Origin: DATAEG01 sp051001975
GTDB lineage: Bacteria > Actinomycetota > Actinomycetes > Mycobacteriales > Jatrophihabitantaceae
DNA: 64,000 nucleotides
Direction of reading: 5' to 3'
Assembly: GCA_051001975.1 (NCBI GenBank)
Contig: JBPCMU010000070.1
Span: 1 to 64,000 of the forward strand
Below, piece by piece: positions 25,473 through 34,487 of this stretch (positions within the stretch are counted from its first letter, which is position 1; every line of letters begins with the position of its first letter). The notes beneath the pieces were generated by a model that worked only from the letters and a program-made list of their open reading frames with translations, was not told the DNA's origin and did no database searches. Made by a program: the position numbers and the translations under genes.

Positions 25473-26477
25473 ATGACGACGTTGTGGGACACGACCGGAT
25501 CGGCCGTGGTGTCCGCGCTGGCTGCGGAGCGTCGCACGGGTGGCGCGGTCACCAGTGGACTGGCGCTCACCCTCGTCGTCGTAGTGGACGAGAACGATGT
25601 TGCCGAGGCCGAGTCGGCGGCCACTGTCGCTGCCAGCAAACACCCGATGCGGATGCTGCTGGTGATCCGTCGCCAGATCGAGGCGCCGGTGCCTCGCCTG
25701 GACGCGGAGGTGCTAATCGGCGGGCGACTCGGTCCGGGCGAGGCGATCGAGATGCGCATGTACGGCCGCCTGGCTCTGCACGCCGAGTCGGTCACGCTAC
25801 CGCTGCTCGCCCCTGACGCTCCGGTAGTCACCTGGTGGCACGGCGCGCCACCGGATCGCATTTCGCACGATCCGCTCGGCGTGTTTGCCGAGCGCCGGAT
25901 CACCGACACGGTGCGCTCCCCCGATCGCGTCGCCGCGCTGCGACAGCGCGCGGTGGACTACGCGCCCGGCGACACCGACCTGGCCTGGACCCGGGCGACG
26001 ACATGGCGAGCCACCCTCGCCTCGGCGTTCGACACGGTGCTGTCCCCGGCGGTTCGGGCCAGCGTCTACGGCGATCAGACCGACCCGACCGCACTGTTGC
26101 TCGCCGGCTGGCTGTCCTCCAGGCTCGGGTTCTACGTCCCGGTGGAGCAACGCCCCGGCGACGGCGTGGTCAGCGTCGAGGTCGGCTTCCAGGACGACTC
26201 AGCCTTCCAGGCGCTGCGCGACGGCGCCCGGATGGTGCTGCGCCGCCCGGACCAGCCGGACAGCATCTCGCCATTCCCGGAGCGGGGTCTCGGCGAATTG
26301 CTCGCCGAGGAATTACGCCGCCTCGACGCCGACCAGACCTACGGCTCGGCGCTCGCCGCGGTGAGCGGGCTGGAGGGTCTGAACGAGCGAGCCGGCAAGC
26401 GGGTGCACATCTGGAACGATCCCGCGCTGTCCCCCGACGAGAACGGCGACCCGACGCCGACCGGAACCGCGGGTTGA
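25473..26477 (+). CDS. opcA: OpcA, glucose-6-phosphate dehydrogenase assembly protein
   Basis: 334 aa. OpcA is required for full G6PDH activity in cyanobacteria and actinobacteria and is almost always next to zwf. Family blocks seen are MTTLWDTTGSAVVSALAAER at the N-terminus and VVTWWHGAPPDRISHDPLG in the middle. It starts with GGAGG seven bases before the ATG, and its stop overlaps the next gene's TTG or lies just before its GTG. Confidence 0.93.
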   Translation: MTTLWDTTGSAVVSALAAERRTGGAVTSGLALTLVVVVDENDVAEAESAATVAASKHPMRMLLVIRRQIEAPVPRLDAEVLIGGRLGPGEAIEMRMYGRLALHAESVTLPLLAPDAPVVTWWHGAPPDRISHDPLGVFAERRITDTVRSPDRVAALRQRAVDYAPGDTDLAWTRATTWRATLASAFDTVLSPAVRASVYGDQTDPTALLLAGWLSSRLGFYVPVEQRPGDGVVSVEVGFQDDSAFQALRDGARMVLRRPDQPDSISPFPERGLGELLAEELRRLDADQTYGSALAAVSGLEGLNERAGKRVHIWNDPALSPDENGDPTPTGTAG

Positions 26478-26482
26478 CCCCG

Positions 26483-27268
26483 GTGGGTGCCGCGCCGGAG
26501 CTCCCCATCGCGCCAACACCCGGGGCGCTCCCCGGGGGTCTCCCCGCTCGGACCCTCGCCACGTTGAGCCGAGCCCAACGCAACCGCGGTGAGGCATCGC
26601 TGGTGCTGACCGGCGGCGGGATCCTGGAGTCCGTGCTGGCTGCCATCGCGGCGGCCGGATCGGGTGCCGAGGTGGCCTGGGATCACGTCGATATCTTCTG
26701 GGGGGACGAGCGATTCGTCCCGGCGGATTCGGCTGACCGCAACGAACTCCCCGCGCGCCGCCTCCTGCTGGACAAGGTGCCGGTCGACCCGGGTCGTGTG
26801 CATCCGATGCCGGCGGCGGCCGCGAAGTTCGGCGACGACGCAGACGCAGCCGCACGGGCCTACCAGCAGGTCTTGTCCGGGGCCACCCATCTCGATCAGG
26901 GCAACGGCGTACCGCACTTCGACGTGGTACTGATGGGCATTGGCCCGGACGGCCACTGCTGCTCACTGTTCCCGGGACAGCCCGGCGTGTACGAGACCGA
27001 AGCCGCCGTGATCGCGGTGCACGATTCGCCGAAGCCACCGCCGACCCGGCTCTCACTGACATTCCCCGCACTCGACGAGGCCAACGAGATCTGGTTCATC
27101 GCGTCCGGGTCAGGCAAGGCCGATGCCGTCAGCCTGGCACTCGGCGGCGCCGGGCGCGTCCAGGTTCCGGCGGCCGGGCCTCGTGGTCGGTCCCGGACCC
27201 TGTGGCTGATCGACGCCGCAGCAGCCGCGGCGCTGCCGGCGGCACTGCGCCCGCAGACAAACCTGTGA
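26483..27268 (+). CDS. pgl: 6-phosphogluconolactonase
   Basis: 261 aa. Hydrolyses 6-phosphogluconolactone, the zwf product. Family motifs are VLTGGG near residue 35, the ISWGDERFV-like DIFWGDERFVP, the MGIGPDGHCCSLFPG block (normally GHTASLFPG) and the C-terminal LALGGAGR. The change from GHTAS to GHCCS is unusual but keeps the histidine. The N-terminus is shorter than usual. GTG at 26483 is chosen; a TTG at 26474 would give a four-base overlap with opcA and is equally possible. Last gene of the operon, facing rbpA. Confidence 0.92.
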   Translation: MGAAPELPIAPTPGALPGGLPARTLATLSRAQRNRGEASLVLTGGGILESVLAAIAAAGSGAEVAWDHVDIFWGDERFVPADSADRNELPARRLLLDKVPVDPGRVHPMPAAAAKFGDDADAAARAYQQVLSGATHLDQGNGVPHFDVVLMGIGPDGHCCSLFPGQPGVYETEAAVIAVHDSPKPPPTRLSLTFPALDEANEIWFIASGSGKADAVSLALGGAGRVQVPAAGPRGRSRTLWLIDAAAAAALPAALRPQTNL

Positions 27269-27308
27269 GCCGGACCAGCCGAGCGAGTCGGGGAAGCAGT
27301 CAGGACTA

Positions 27309-27650
27309 TTACTCGCCGCGGCGCTGCCGCAACTTCTGCAATGCCTCTTCGAGGATCGCCTCGCCGTCGGCATCGCTGCGGCGTTCTTTCACGTAGGCCA
27401 GATGCGTCTTGTACGGCTCATTGCGGGGCGCGTCCGGTGGGGTTGTCTCGTGCCGGCCGGCCGGGAAGCCGCACCGCGGGCAGTCCCAGGTGTCCGGCAA
27501 GACGGCGTCCATCGAGAACGCGGGCCGGACTTCATGACCGTTCGCACAGAAGAACGACACTCGCTGTCTGGGCGCGGACTCACCGCGTTCCTTCTCGCCC
27601 ATCGGACCGGCACCTACCCGGCTACCGCGGATCGCGCTACCACCTGCCAC
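27309..27650 (-). CDS. rbpA: RbpA, RNA polymerase-binding protein
   Basis: 113 aa. Actinobacteria-specific activator that binds the principal sigma factor and RNA polymerase. N-terminal AGGSAIRGSRVGAGPMGE, the Zn-binding core FFCANGHEVRPAF with WDCPRCGFPAG, and the C-terminal sigma-interaction helix around THLAYVKERRSD are present. GTG at 27650 has GAAGGAG eight bases upstream. It follows secG by 33 bases and may be cotranscribed with it. Its presence is one of the clearest lineage markers in the window. Confidence 0.96.
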   Translation of the reverse strand: MAGGSAIRGSRVGAGPMGEKERGESAPRQRVSFFCANGHEVRPAFSMDAVLPDTWDCPRCGFPAGRHETTPPDAPRNEPYKTHLAYVKERRSDADGEAILEEALQKLRQRRGE

Positions 27651-27683
27651 GTTGACGCTCCTTCAAACCCCGTTGAGCCCGGT

Positions 27684-27920
27684 TCAGCTGCCGTTTCGGT
27701 AGAGCACTCCCAGACCGAGCACGCACACCGCCCACACGACACCCGCCACGATGGTGATGCGATCGAGATTGCGCTCGACCACCGACGACCCGGACAGGCT
27801 CGAGTAGAACGAGCCGCCGAACATCGAGGACAGGCCGCCACCCTTGCCGCGGTGCAGCAGCACGAGGACGACCAACGCAAGGCTGGTGAGGATCAAGAGG
27901 ACGGACAACGCGAAAATCAT
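27684..27920 (-). CDS. secG: SecG, preprotein translocase subunit
   Basis: 78 aa with two transmembrane helices (FALSVLLILTSLALVVLVLL and ITIVAGVVWAVCVLGLGVLY) separated by the conserved HRGKGGGLSSMFGGS loop. Part of the SecYEG channel. It lies downstream of tpiA, its usual actinobacterial location. AGGAG lies about ten bases before the ATG. Confidence 0.94.
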   Translation of the reverse strand: MIFALSVLLILTSLALVVLVLLHRGKGGGLSSMFGGSFYSSLSGSSVVERNLDRITIVAGVVWAVCVLGLGVLYRNGS

Positions 27921-28008
27921 CGGTGACGCACTCCTGGTCGGTTCAGTGTTCGTTCGCTGGTTACTAGCGTGCTACATCGTCAAGGATACCGAATGTCACG
28001 GCAACTGA

Positions 28009-28797
28009 TCACGACGTACCGGACGCGGCGGCCGCCCGGCAGATCGCAGCGAACCCCTCAGCGTCGAGACTGGCCCCGCCGACCAACGCCCCATCGACGT
28101 CACGTTCCGCGAGAATCTCCGCCGCGTTGTCCGACTTGACTGATCCGCCGTAGATGAAGCGGACGCAACGGGCAACCTCGCGACCGTGCGCCTGCTCGAT
28201 CTCGGCCCGCAGCGCAGCACAGACCTCCTGCGCGTCGGCCGGAGTGGCCACCTCGCCGGTACCGATCGCCCACACCGGCTCGTAGGCGATGACGAGCTGG
28301 GCTACCTGCTCTGCGGTCACTTCTGCCAGTGCGCCGGACAACTGGTCTACGCAATGCGGCACCTGACGCCCCTCGGTTCGGATCGGGAGATGCTCCCCCA
28401 CGCACACGATCGGGATCAGGCCCGCGGCCAAGGCTGCCCGGGCCTTCGCGTTGACCGTGGCGTCGTCCTCGCCGTGGTACTCGCGCCGCTCGGAATGCCC
28501 GACCACGACGAACGAGACCCCCAGGGCAGTGAGCATCGCCGCGCTGATGTCGCCGGTGTAGGCGCCGCCCGGCTGGGCCGAGATGTCCTGCGCGCCGTAC
28601 CGCAGTGCCAGTCGCTCGCCGTCGACCAGCGTCTGCACGCTGCGCAGGTCGACGAACGGCGGTAACACCACCACGTCGACCGCGGCGAGCAGCTCGGGCT
28701 TCAGGCTGTAGGCGATCTTCTGGGTGAGCGCGATCGCCTCGAGATGGTTCAGATTCATCTTCCAGTTGCCCGCGATCAGTGGAGTGCGCTGTCTCAT
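28009..28797 (-). CDS. tpiA: Triosephosphate isomerase
   Basis: 262 aa. Interconverts DHAP and glyceraldehyde-3-P. The catalytic lysine is in AGNWKMN at residue ~13, the histidine in VVGHSERREY, the glutamate in AYEPVWAIGTG, and the phosphate-binding loop in YGGSVKSDNA. The frame is open to a GTG at 28836, but the family begins at MRQRTPLIAGNWK, so ATG 28797 is chosen. Middle of gap-pgk-tpiA. Confidence 0.96.
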   Translation of the reverse strand: MRQRTPLIAGNWKMNLNHLEAIALTQKIAYSLKPELLAAVDVVVLPPFVDLRSVQTLVDGERLALRYGAQDISAQPGGAYTGDISAAMLTALGVSFVVVGHSERREYHGEDDATVNAKARAALAAGLIPIVCVGEHLPIRTEGRQVPHCVDQLSGALAEVTAEQVAQLVIAYEPVWAIGTGEVATPADAQEVCAALRAEIEQAHGREVARCVRFIYGGSVKSDNAAEILAERDVDGALVGGASLDAEGFAAICRAAAASGTS

Positions 28798-28840
28798 GAT
28801 CGCCCCGTCACTAAGTTCCAAATACATTTTGCCCACTTCT

Positions 28841-30049
28841 TCACGCTCCCAGCGCCGCTACGCCGGGGAGTTCTTTGCCTTCGAGGAACTCCAGCGACGC
28901 GCCGCCGCCGGTCGAGATGTGCGCGAAGGCATCGGCGTCGATGCCGAGGATGCGCACCGCGGCCGCCGAGTCTCCACCGCCGACGACGCTCAGCCCGGCA
29001 CCGGCGGCGACCGCCACGGCAACGCCCTTCGTGCCGGCCGCAAATGGCGCCACCTCGAACACCCCCATCGGTCCGTTCCAGAAGACGGTGCCGGCGTCCT
29101 TGAGGTAGCCGGCGAAACTGGCGACCGACTCCGGCCCGATGTCGAGACCCTTCTGGCCGGCCGGAATCGCGTCGGCGGCGACGGTCTGCGTCTCGGCGTC
29201 GGCGGTGACGTCGGCAGCCACCACGATGTCGGACGGCAGCACGATCTTGTCGGCCCCGTCGGAGAGCAACCGACGGCAGGTGTCGATCTGGTCCGGCTCG
29301 ACCAACGAGTCGCCCACCTCATGACCCTGCGCGGCGAGGAAGGTGAAGCACATGCCGCCGCCGACCAGCAACCGGTCGACCTTGGGCAGCAATGCGTCGA
29401 TAACACCGAGCTTGTCGCTCACCTTGCTCCCGCCGAGCACCACCACGTAGGGACGGCTCGGCTCGCCGGTGAGCTGACGCAGCACGGTCAGCTCGTCACG
29501 AACCAAGTCGCCGACGTAGTGCGGCAGCAAAGCGGCGACGTCATACACGCTGGCGTGCTTACGGTGCACCGCTCCGAACGCGTCGTCGACATAGGCACCG
29601 CCCTCGTCCTCGCCGCCGGTGAGCAGTGCCAGGGCCTGCGCGAACTCGAGACGCTCGGCGTCGACCTTGCTCGTCTCGCCCGGGTTGAACCGGACGTTCT
29701 CCAGGAGCAGCACCTCACCGTCGGCCAGCTCGTTGCTCAGTAGCCGGGCGCTCTCTCCGACGGTGTCCAGCGCGAAGTCGACCGGTCGACCCAGCAGTTG
29801 GGCGAGCCGGTCGGCGACCGGCCGGAGGGAGTACCGGTTCTCCGGTGCCCCCTTCGGCCGGCCGAGGTGCGCGGCCACGATTACCCGGGCGCCGTGGTCG
29901 AGCAGCTTCGTGATCACCGGCAGCGCGGCGCGGATCCGGCCGTCGTCGGTGACTGTCCCGGTGGAATCAAGCGGCACGTTCAGGTCACTGCGAACCAGCA
30001 CCCGCCGGCCTTTGACCCCGATCTTGAGCAGGTCGTCCAAGTAGCGCAT
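28841..30049 (-). CDS. pgk: Phosphoglycerate kinase
   Basis: 402 aa. Transfers phosphate from 1,3-bisphosphoglycerate to ADP. N-terminal substrate region VLVRSDLNVPLD and AAHLGRPKG, VVLGGSKVSDKLGVIDALL, and the C-terminal nucleotide loop VVGGGDSAAAV are all seen. ATG at 30049 (MRYLDDLL) matches the family start; an in-frame GTG at 30064, five bases past the gap stop, is the alternative. Follows gap closely. Confidence 0.96.
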   Translation of the reverse strand: MRYLDDLLKIGVKGRRVLVRSDLNVPLDSTGTVTDDGRIRAALPVITKLLDHGARVIVAAHLGRPKGAPENRYSLRPVADRLAQLLGRPVDFALDTVGESARLLSNELADGEVLLLENVRFNPGETSKVDAERLEFAQALALLTGGEDEGGAYVDDAFGAVHRKHASVYDVAALLPHYVGDLVRDELTVLRQLTGEPSRPYVVVLGGSKVSDKLGVIDALLPKVDRLLVGGGMCFTFLAAQGHEVGDSLVEPDQIDTCRRLLSDGADKIVLPSDIVVAADVTADAETQTVAADAIPAGQKGLDIGPESVASFAGYLKDAGTVFWNGPMGVFEVAPFAAGTKGVAVAVAAGAGLSVVGGGDSAAAVRILGIDADAFAHISTGGGASLEFLEGKELPGVAALGA

Positions 30050-30068
30050 CGGCTTACCAGTCACTCGA

Positions 30069-31073
30069 TTACAGGGACGAGCCGACGAGCGCGGTGATGT
30101 CCACCAGTCGATTGGAGTAGCCCCACTCGTTGTCGTACCAACCGATCACCTTCACCTGCCGGCCGATCACCTTTGTCAGCCCGGAGTCGAAGATGCAGGA
30201 AGCCGGGTCGGTGACGATGTCGGTCGAGACGATCGGGTCCTCGGTGTAGCTGAGGTAACCCTTGAGCGCGCCGTCGGCGGCTGCCCGGAAGGCAGCATTG
30301 ACCTCCTGGACGGTGGTCTCCCGGCCCAGGTTGACGGTCAGATCGGTGGCCGAACCGGTCGGCACCGGGACCCGAAGCGCGTAGCCGTCCAGTTTGCCCT
30401 CCAGTTCGGGCAGCACCAGACCGATCGCCTTCGAGGCACCGGACGACGCCGGCACGATGTTGATCGCGGCGGCGCGGGCACGACGGAGATCCTTGTGCGG
30501 CGCGTCCTGCAGGTTCTGGTCCTGCGTGTACGCGTGGATGGTCGTCATCAGGCCCTGCTCGATGCCGAACGCATCGTTGAGCACTTTGGCCAGCGGGGCG
30601 AGACAATTTGTCGTGCAGGACGCGTTGGAGATGATCGTGTGCGCCGCCGGGTCATAGCTGCTGTCGTTGACGCCCATCACGATGGTGACGTCCTCGTTGC
30701 TGGCCGGCGCGGAGATGATGACCTTCTTGGCACCGTTGTCCACGTGCGCGCGGGCCTTCGTCGCATCGGTGAAGAACCCAGTGGACTCGATAACGATGTC
30801 CGCGCCCAGGTCACCCCACGGCAGCTTCGCCGGGTCCCGCTCGGCGAGTGCCTTGAACGTCGTACCGTCGACAGTGATCGAGTCCTCGGTCGCGCTCACC
30901 TCGCCCGGGTACCGGCCGAGGATGCTGTCGTACTTCAGCAGGTGGGCCAGCGTCTGGTTGTCGGTCAGGTCGTTGACGCCCACGATTTCAAGATCGGCGC
31001 CGGCCGCCTTTGCGGCCCGGAAGTAGTTACGGCCAATACGGCCGAAGCCGTTGATGCCCACACGAACGGTCAC
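30069..31073 (-). CDS. gap: Glyceraldehyde-3-phosphate dehydrogenase
   Basis: 334 aa. NAD-binding GINGFGRIGRNYFRA at the N-terminus; the catalytic cysteine is Cys153 in SNASCTTNCLAPLAK; the C-terminal VIGWYDNEWGYSNR is intact. The early Asp in GVNDLTDN suits NAD specificity. First gene of gap-pgk-tpiA-secG-(rbpA). GTG at 31073 has GGGAG about ten bases upstream. A 440-base structured intergenic region separates it from whiA. Confidence 0.97.
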   Translation of the reverse strand: MTVRVGINGFGRIGRNYFRAAKAAGADLEIVGVNDLTDNQTLAHLLKYDSILGRYPGEVSATEDSITVDGTTFKALAERDPAKLPWGDLGADIVIESTGFFTDATKARAHVDNGAKKVIISAPASNEDVTIVMGVNDSSYDPAAHTIISNASCTTNCLAPLAKVLNDAFGIEQGLMTTIHAYTQDQNLQDAPHKDLRRARAAAINIVPASSGASKAIGLVLPELEGKLDGYALRVPVPTGSATDLTVNLGRETTVQEVNAAFRAAADGALKGYLSYTEDPIVSTDIVTDPASCIFDSGLTKVIGRQVKVIGWYDNEWGYSNRLVDITALVGSSL

Positions 31074-31513
31074 GGATCAAAGCTCCCATCGAGAAATCGA
31101 ACTCAGGTGGCCCGCCCACACCCTTTGGAGGCCGACCGCTGGAAAGCTTATCGGTGACCCAGCCCACTGCGTGCATCCCCATCAGCTACGCCCCTGGTAC
31201 ACCCGCGCACGACTTCGTTCCAGGCAACCGTCGCATCACCGGAGCCGAGCGGGAGGTTGTCGCGGCCGAGCGGGAGCTTTCAATCGCGACGCGCCGACGA
31301 TCGCGACGGAAACCTCCCTCTCGGCACAAGGGGGCACGGTGACGTTGCCGTCTCACGAACGCGATGAGCGCTTGCGCGAAGAGCCGATCGCCGGCGCGCG
31401 ACGAAGGAGCACCTGCGCGAGCGCCAGCGAGCATCGATTGCGAGTGTTGGCCCGATGCGAAGCGAGGGTCAGTACGAGTAATCGATCAGGCGATCAGCAA
31501 GTAGAGCGATCGA
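31074..31513. other. 440-bp intergenic region upstream of gap
   Basis: No convincing gene in either strand. It must hold the gap promoter on the minus strand; a possible -10 is TAAGCT about 75 bases before the gap GTG. The middle carries GCCGAGCGGGAG twice (31244-31255, 31265-31276) and an inverted copy downstream. The part nearest whiA is rich in GCGAGCG/GCGAAGCGAG-type words and contains several CGATCGATC-like runs. Confidence 0.5.
31244..31325. repeat. Inverted repeat between whiA and gap
   Basis: GCCGAGCGGGAGGTT (31244-31258) pairs with AACCTCCCTCTCGGC (31311-31325) with one mismatch. Inside, GTCGCG (left) and CGCGAC (right) extend the stem after a small bulge. On the minus strand this folds upstream of gap; it could end the whiA transcript or be part of the gap leader. 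Confidence 0.5.
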
Positions 31514-32491
31514 TCAACCCAGCATGTCGGGGGTGACGGCCGCTTCGGTGTTGGGCTGGCCGGTGTCGGCAGCTTTCTTGTCGGCCATCGCGAGCAACCG
31601 GCGGATCCGGCCGGCGACGGCGTCCTTCGTCATCGGCGGGTCCGACAGTGCGCCGAGTTCCTCCAACGACGACTGCTTGTGCTCCAGGCGCAGCTGGCCG
31701 GCTTCCAGCAGGTGGTCGGGGATGTCCTCGCCGAGGATCTCCAGCGCGCGCTGCACCCGGGCGCCGGCAGCCACTGCCGCGCGTGCTGATCGGCGCAGGT
31801 TCGCGTCATCGAAATTGGCCAACCGGTTCGCGGTAGCGCGTACCTCGCGGCGCATCCGGCGCTCTTCCCAGGCCATCACGCTCTCGTGTGCGCCGAGGCG
31901 GGTGAGCAGCACGCTGATCGCGTCACCGTCACGGACCACGACTCGGTCGGCGCCGCGCACCTCGCGAGCCTTCGCCGGGATGCCTAACCGGCGACCGGTG
32001 CCGACCAAAGCCAGCGCAGCCTCGTTCGACGGGCAGGTGATCTCCATTGCGCCGGCCCGGCCCGGCTCGGTGAGCGAACCATGTGCCAGGAATGCACCAC
32101 GCCAGGCGGCCTCGGCATCCGCGACGCCGCCGGCGACGATCTTCTCCGGCAACCCACGCACCGGGCGACCGCGCAGGTCCACCAGCCCGGCCTGCCGGGC
32201 CAACCCTTCGCCGTCCTTGATGACCCGCACCAGGTAGCGGCTGGTCTTGCGCAGGCCGCCGGCAGCGACCACCTGCACCTCGGAGCTGTGCCCGAACACC
32301 TCGGCGATCTCCTTGCGCAGCCGCCGCGCCGCGGCACCGGTGTCGAGCTCGGCCTCGATCACGATGTGCCCGCCGATCAGGTGCAACGCGCCGGCGAACC
32401 GCAGGATCGTGGCGATCTCGGCCCGGCGCGCGGAGTTGCGGGTCACCACCACTCGGCTCAGCTCGTCCTTGACCGCCGCCGTCATGGCCAC
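31514..32491 (-). CDS. whiA: WhiA, DNA-binding regulator of sporulation/cell division
   Basis: 325 aa. N-terminal LAGLIDADG-like fold (AEIATILRFAGALHLIGG, GGLRKTSRYLVRV, AEAAWRGAFLAHGSLTEPGR) and a C-terminal helix-turn-helix (ASLEELGALSDPPMTKDAVAG style block). In Streptomyces it works with WhiB to trigger sporulation septation; here the role in the cell cycle is inferred. GTG at 32491 gives the family start MAMTAAVKDELSR. Conserved cluster uvrC-rapZ-yvcK-whiA. Confidence 0.96.
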   Translation of the reverse strand: MAMTAAVKDELSRVVVTRNSARRAEIATILRFAGALHLIGGHIVIEAELDTGAAARRLRKEIAEVFGHSSEVQVVAAGGLRKTSRYLVRVIKDGEGLARQAGLVDLRGRPVRGLPEKIVAGGVADAEAAWRGAFLAHGSLTEPGRAGAMEITCPSNEAALALVGTGRRLGIPAKAREVRGADRVVVRDGDAISVLLTRLGAHESVMAWEERRMRREVRATANRLANFDDANLRRSARAAVAAGARVQRALEILGEDIPDHLLEAGQLRLEHKQSSLEELGALSDPPMTKDAVAGRIRRLLAMADKKAADTGQPNTEAAVTPDMLG

Positions 32492-32569
32492 CGCTGAACT
32501 CCCCACATCACTGTCGTTGTCCCGTTCGATCCTGAATCATGCCTCATCACGGGACCGGCCGGACCTGCG

Positions 32570-33541
32570 TCATCGCTTGCCGCGGGCCGGTAGCACGGAG
32601 GCCAGCGCCGCAGCGAGCCGCCGCGGATCGTGACGGTCCGGGTTGCCTTCCGCAGCCACCGCCTCGAGGACGAGTTCGGCGCCGCGCCGGCCGCAGTAGG
32701 CGGCCAGCTCGGCGGCGTCGGTCACCGCGTCCACGTCGGCGATCACCGCATCCAGTCTGATGGCCGGAGCGTAGTGCTCCAGGACCCGCAGATGTTGCGT
32801 TGGGGAGAATCCGTCGGTCTCTCCCGCCTGCGGAACGAGATTGAGCGCCACGAGGATGCGCGCCGATGTGTCCGCCAGTGCGGCGCCCAGGCCGGGTAGG
32901 AGCACATGCGGGATGACGCTGGTGAACCAGGAACCCGGGCCGAGCACCACCGCATCGGCGTCGCGGACCGCTTGTGCCGCGGCCGGACACACCGCCGCGT
33001 CCGGCGGCACCAGCCGGATGTCCCGCACCTGGCCCAACGTCGCCGCGATCGCGGACTGCCCCCGGATCTGCCGTGTCCGGACCGGGTCGTCGCGCTCTAC
33101 AGTGACGACTTCGGCGACGAGGTCGAGCGGCTGTGCACTCATCGGCAGCACCCGGCCAGCCGCCCCGATCATCCGGCCGGCCGCAGCCAGGGCAGTAACC
33201 GGGTCGTCGTGTTCCTCGAGCAGTCCGGTGAGCAGCAGGTTCCCGACCGGGTGCCCGGCCAGTGCACCGAAACCGCCGAATCGGTGTTGCAGCAGCCGCG
33301 CCCAGTCCGGATGCCACCCGCTCGGTGCCCCGTCCGCGGGCCCTCCGGCCAGGGCGACCAACGCCATCCGCAGGTCCCCCGGCGGCAGCACACCGAGCTC
33401 ACGGCGGATCCGGCCGGACGATCCGCCGTCGTCGGCGAAGGTGACGACGGCCGTGAGGTCGTCGGTGAGCTCACGCAGTGCCGTCAACGACGCGAACAGG
33501 CCGTGCCCGCCGCCGAGCGCGACCACGCTCGGCGCGGTCAC
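32570..33541 (-). CDS. yvcK: YvcK/CuvA family protein (gluconeogenesis factor)
   Basis: 323 aa, CofD-like nucleotide-binding fold. N-terminal VVALGGGHGLFASLTALREL and VVTFADDGGSSGRIRRELG, then VLPPGDLRMALVAL are diagnostic. Family members bind UDP-GlcNAc and influence cell-wall synthesis and carbon metabolism. The open frame begins earlier, but GTG at 33541 overlaps the rapZ stop (GTGA). Confidence 0.93.
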   Translation of the reverse strand: MTAPSVVALGGGHGLFASLTALRELTDDLTAVVTFADDGGSSGRIRRELGVLPPGDLRMALVALAGGPADGAPSGWHPDWARLLQHRFGGFGALAGHPVGNLLLTGLLEEHDDPVTALAAAGRMIGAAGRVLPMSAQPLDLVAEVVTVERDDPVRTRQIRGQSAIAATLGQVRDIRLVPPDAAVCPAAAQAVRDADAVVLGPGSWFTSVIPHVLLPGLGAALADTSARILVALNLVPQAGETDGFSPTQHLRVLEHYAPAIRLDAVIADVDAVTDAAELAAYCGRRGAELVLEAVAAEGNPDRHDPRRLAAALASVLPARGKR

Positions 33542-34452
33542 TCCCGACCCAGATCGCGGTGCACGATGGTGGTCCGCACGCCACCCTCGGTCAGCCGGCG
33601 GGACAGCTCTTCGCTGATGGCCACCGATCGATGCTTGCCGCCGGTGCATCCCACCGCGAGCGTCAGGTAGTGCTTGCCCTCACGTCGGTAGCCGGCGCCG
33701 ATGGTGTCCAGCAGCTGCATGTACTGCTCGAGGAAGTTCTCCGCACCGTCCTGGCCGAGCACATAGTCGCGGACCTCGCTGTCAGTGCCGTTCAGGTCCC
33801 GTAGCTCCGGGATCCAGAACGGGTTCGGCAGGAACCGCACGTCGACGACGAGATCGGCGTCCACCGGCAGCCCGTACTTGAAGCCGAACGAGACGATGGT
33901 GGCGCGCAGTTCGGGCCGGTCCGCCCGGTCACCGATGAAACTGCTCTCGATCATCCGGCGCAGCTCGTGCACCGAGCGGCTGGACGTGTCGAGGACCAGA
34001 TCCGCCGCGTCCCGCAGCGGCGCGAGCAGCACCCGCTCCGCGGCGATGCCGTCGGTGAGCAACCCGCCGGCCTGCAACGGATGCTCCCGGCGGACGTTCT
34101 CGAAGCGACGCACCAGGACGTCGTCGGTGGCCTCGAGGAACAGCACTCGCGGCGGCCCTCCGCGCGCCCCGACCTCCTCGATGACCGATCGAAGATCGGC
34201 AGTGAAGGCCCGGCTGCGCACATCCATCACGACTGCGATGCGGGTGACCCCGCCCTTGGCGCGGCTGCCCAGGTCGGCCATGGTCACCAACAGCTCGGGC
34301 GGGAGATTGTCGACGACGAAGTACCCGAGATCCTCCAGGCATTTCGCCGCGGTGCTCCGGCCCGCTCCGGACAGCCCCGTCACGATTATCAGGTCCAGTG
34401 CGCCCTGATCAGGATCGGGCAGCTCGCCGCCCCGCCCGTCATCGTCGGTCAT
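33538..34452 (-). CDS. rapZ: RapZ family nucleotide-binding protein
   Basis: 304 aa. P-loop GLSGAGRSTAAKCLEDLGYF near residue 25 has Arg in place of the Walker A lysine, which also occurs in other actinobacterial members. The C-terminal half carries GFKYGLPVDADLVVDVRFLP and the conserved GCTGGKHRSVAI. In E. coli RapZ guides glmZ RNA decay; that pathway is not established in actinobacteria. ATG at 34452 chosen; GTG at 34458 with GGGAG upstream is a close alternative. Confidence 0.93.
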   Translation of the reverse strand: MTDDDGRGGELPDPDQGALDLIIVTGLSGAGRSTAAKCLEDLGYFVVDNLPPELLVTMADLGSRAKGGVTRIAVVMDVRSRAFTADLRSVIEEVGARGGPPRVLFLEATDDVLVRRFENVRREHPLQAGGLLTDGIAAERVLLAPLRDAADLVLDTSSRSVHELRRMIESSFIGDRADRPELRATIVSFGFKYGLPVDADLVVDVRFLPNPFWIPELRDLNGTDSEVRDYVLGQDGAENFLEQYMQLLDTIGAGYRREGKHYLTLAVGCTGGKHRSVAISEELSRRLTEGGVRTTIVHRDLGRE

Positions 34453-34487
34453 CGCCACCGGTCGCTCCCTTCGATCGCCTGGAGCAC

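Noticed and set aside
31154..31500. Possible small genes in the whiA-gap gap
   Set aside because: Frames are short, Arg/Ser-rich and without ribosome sites; they look like composition artefacts.
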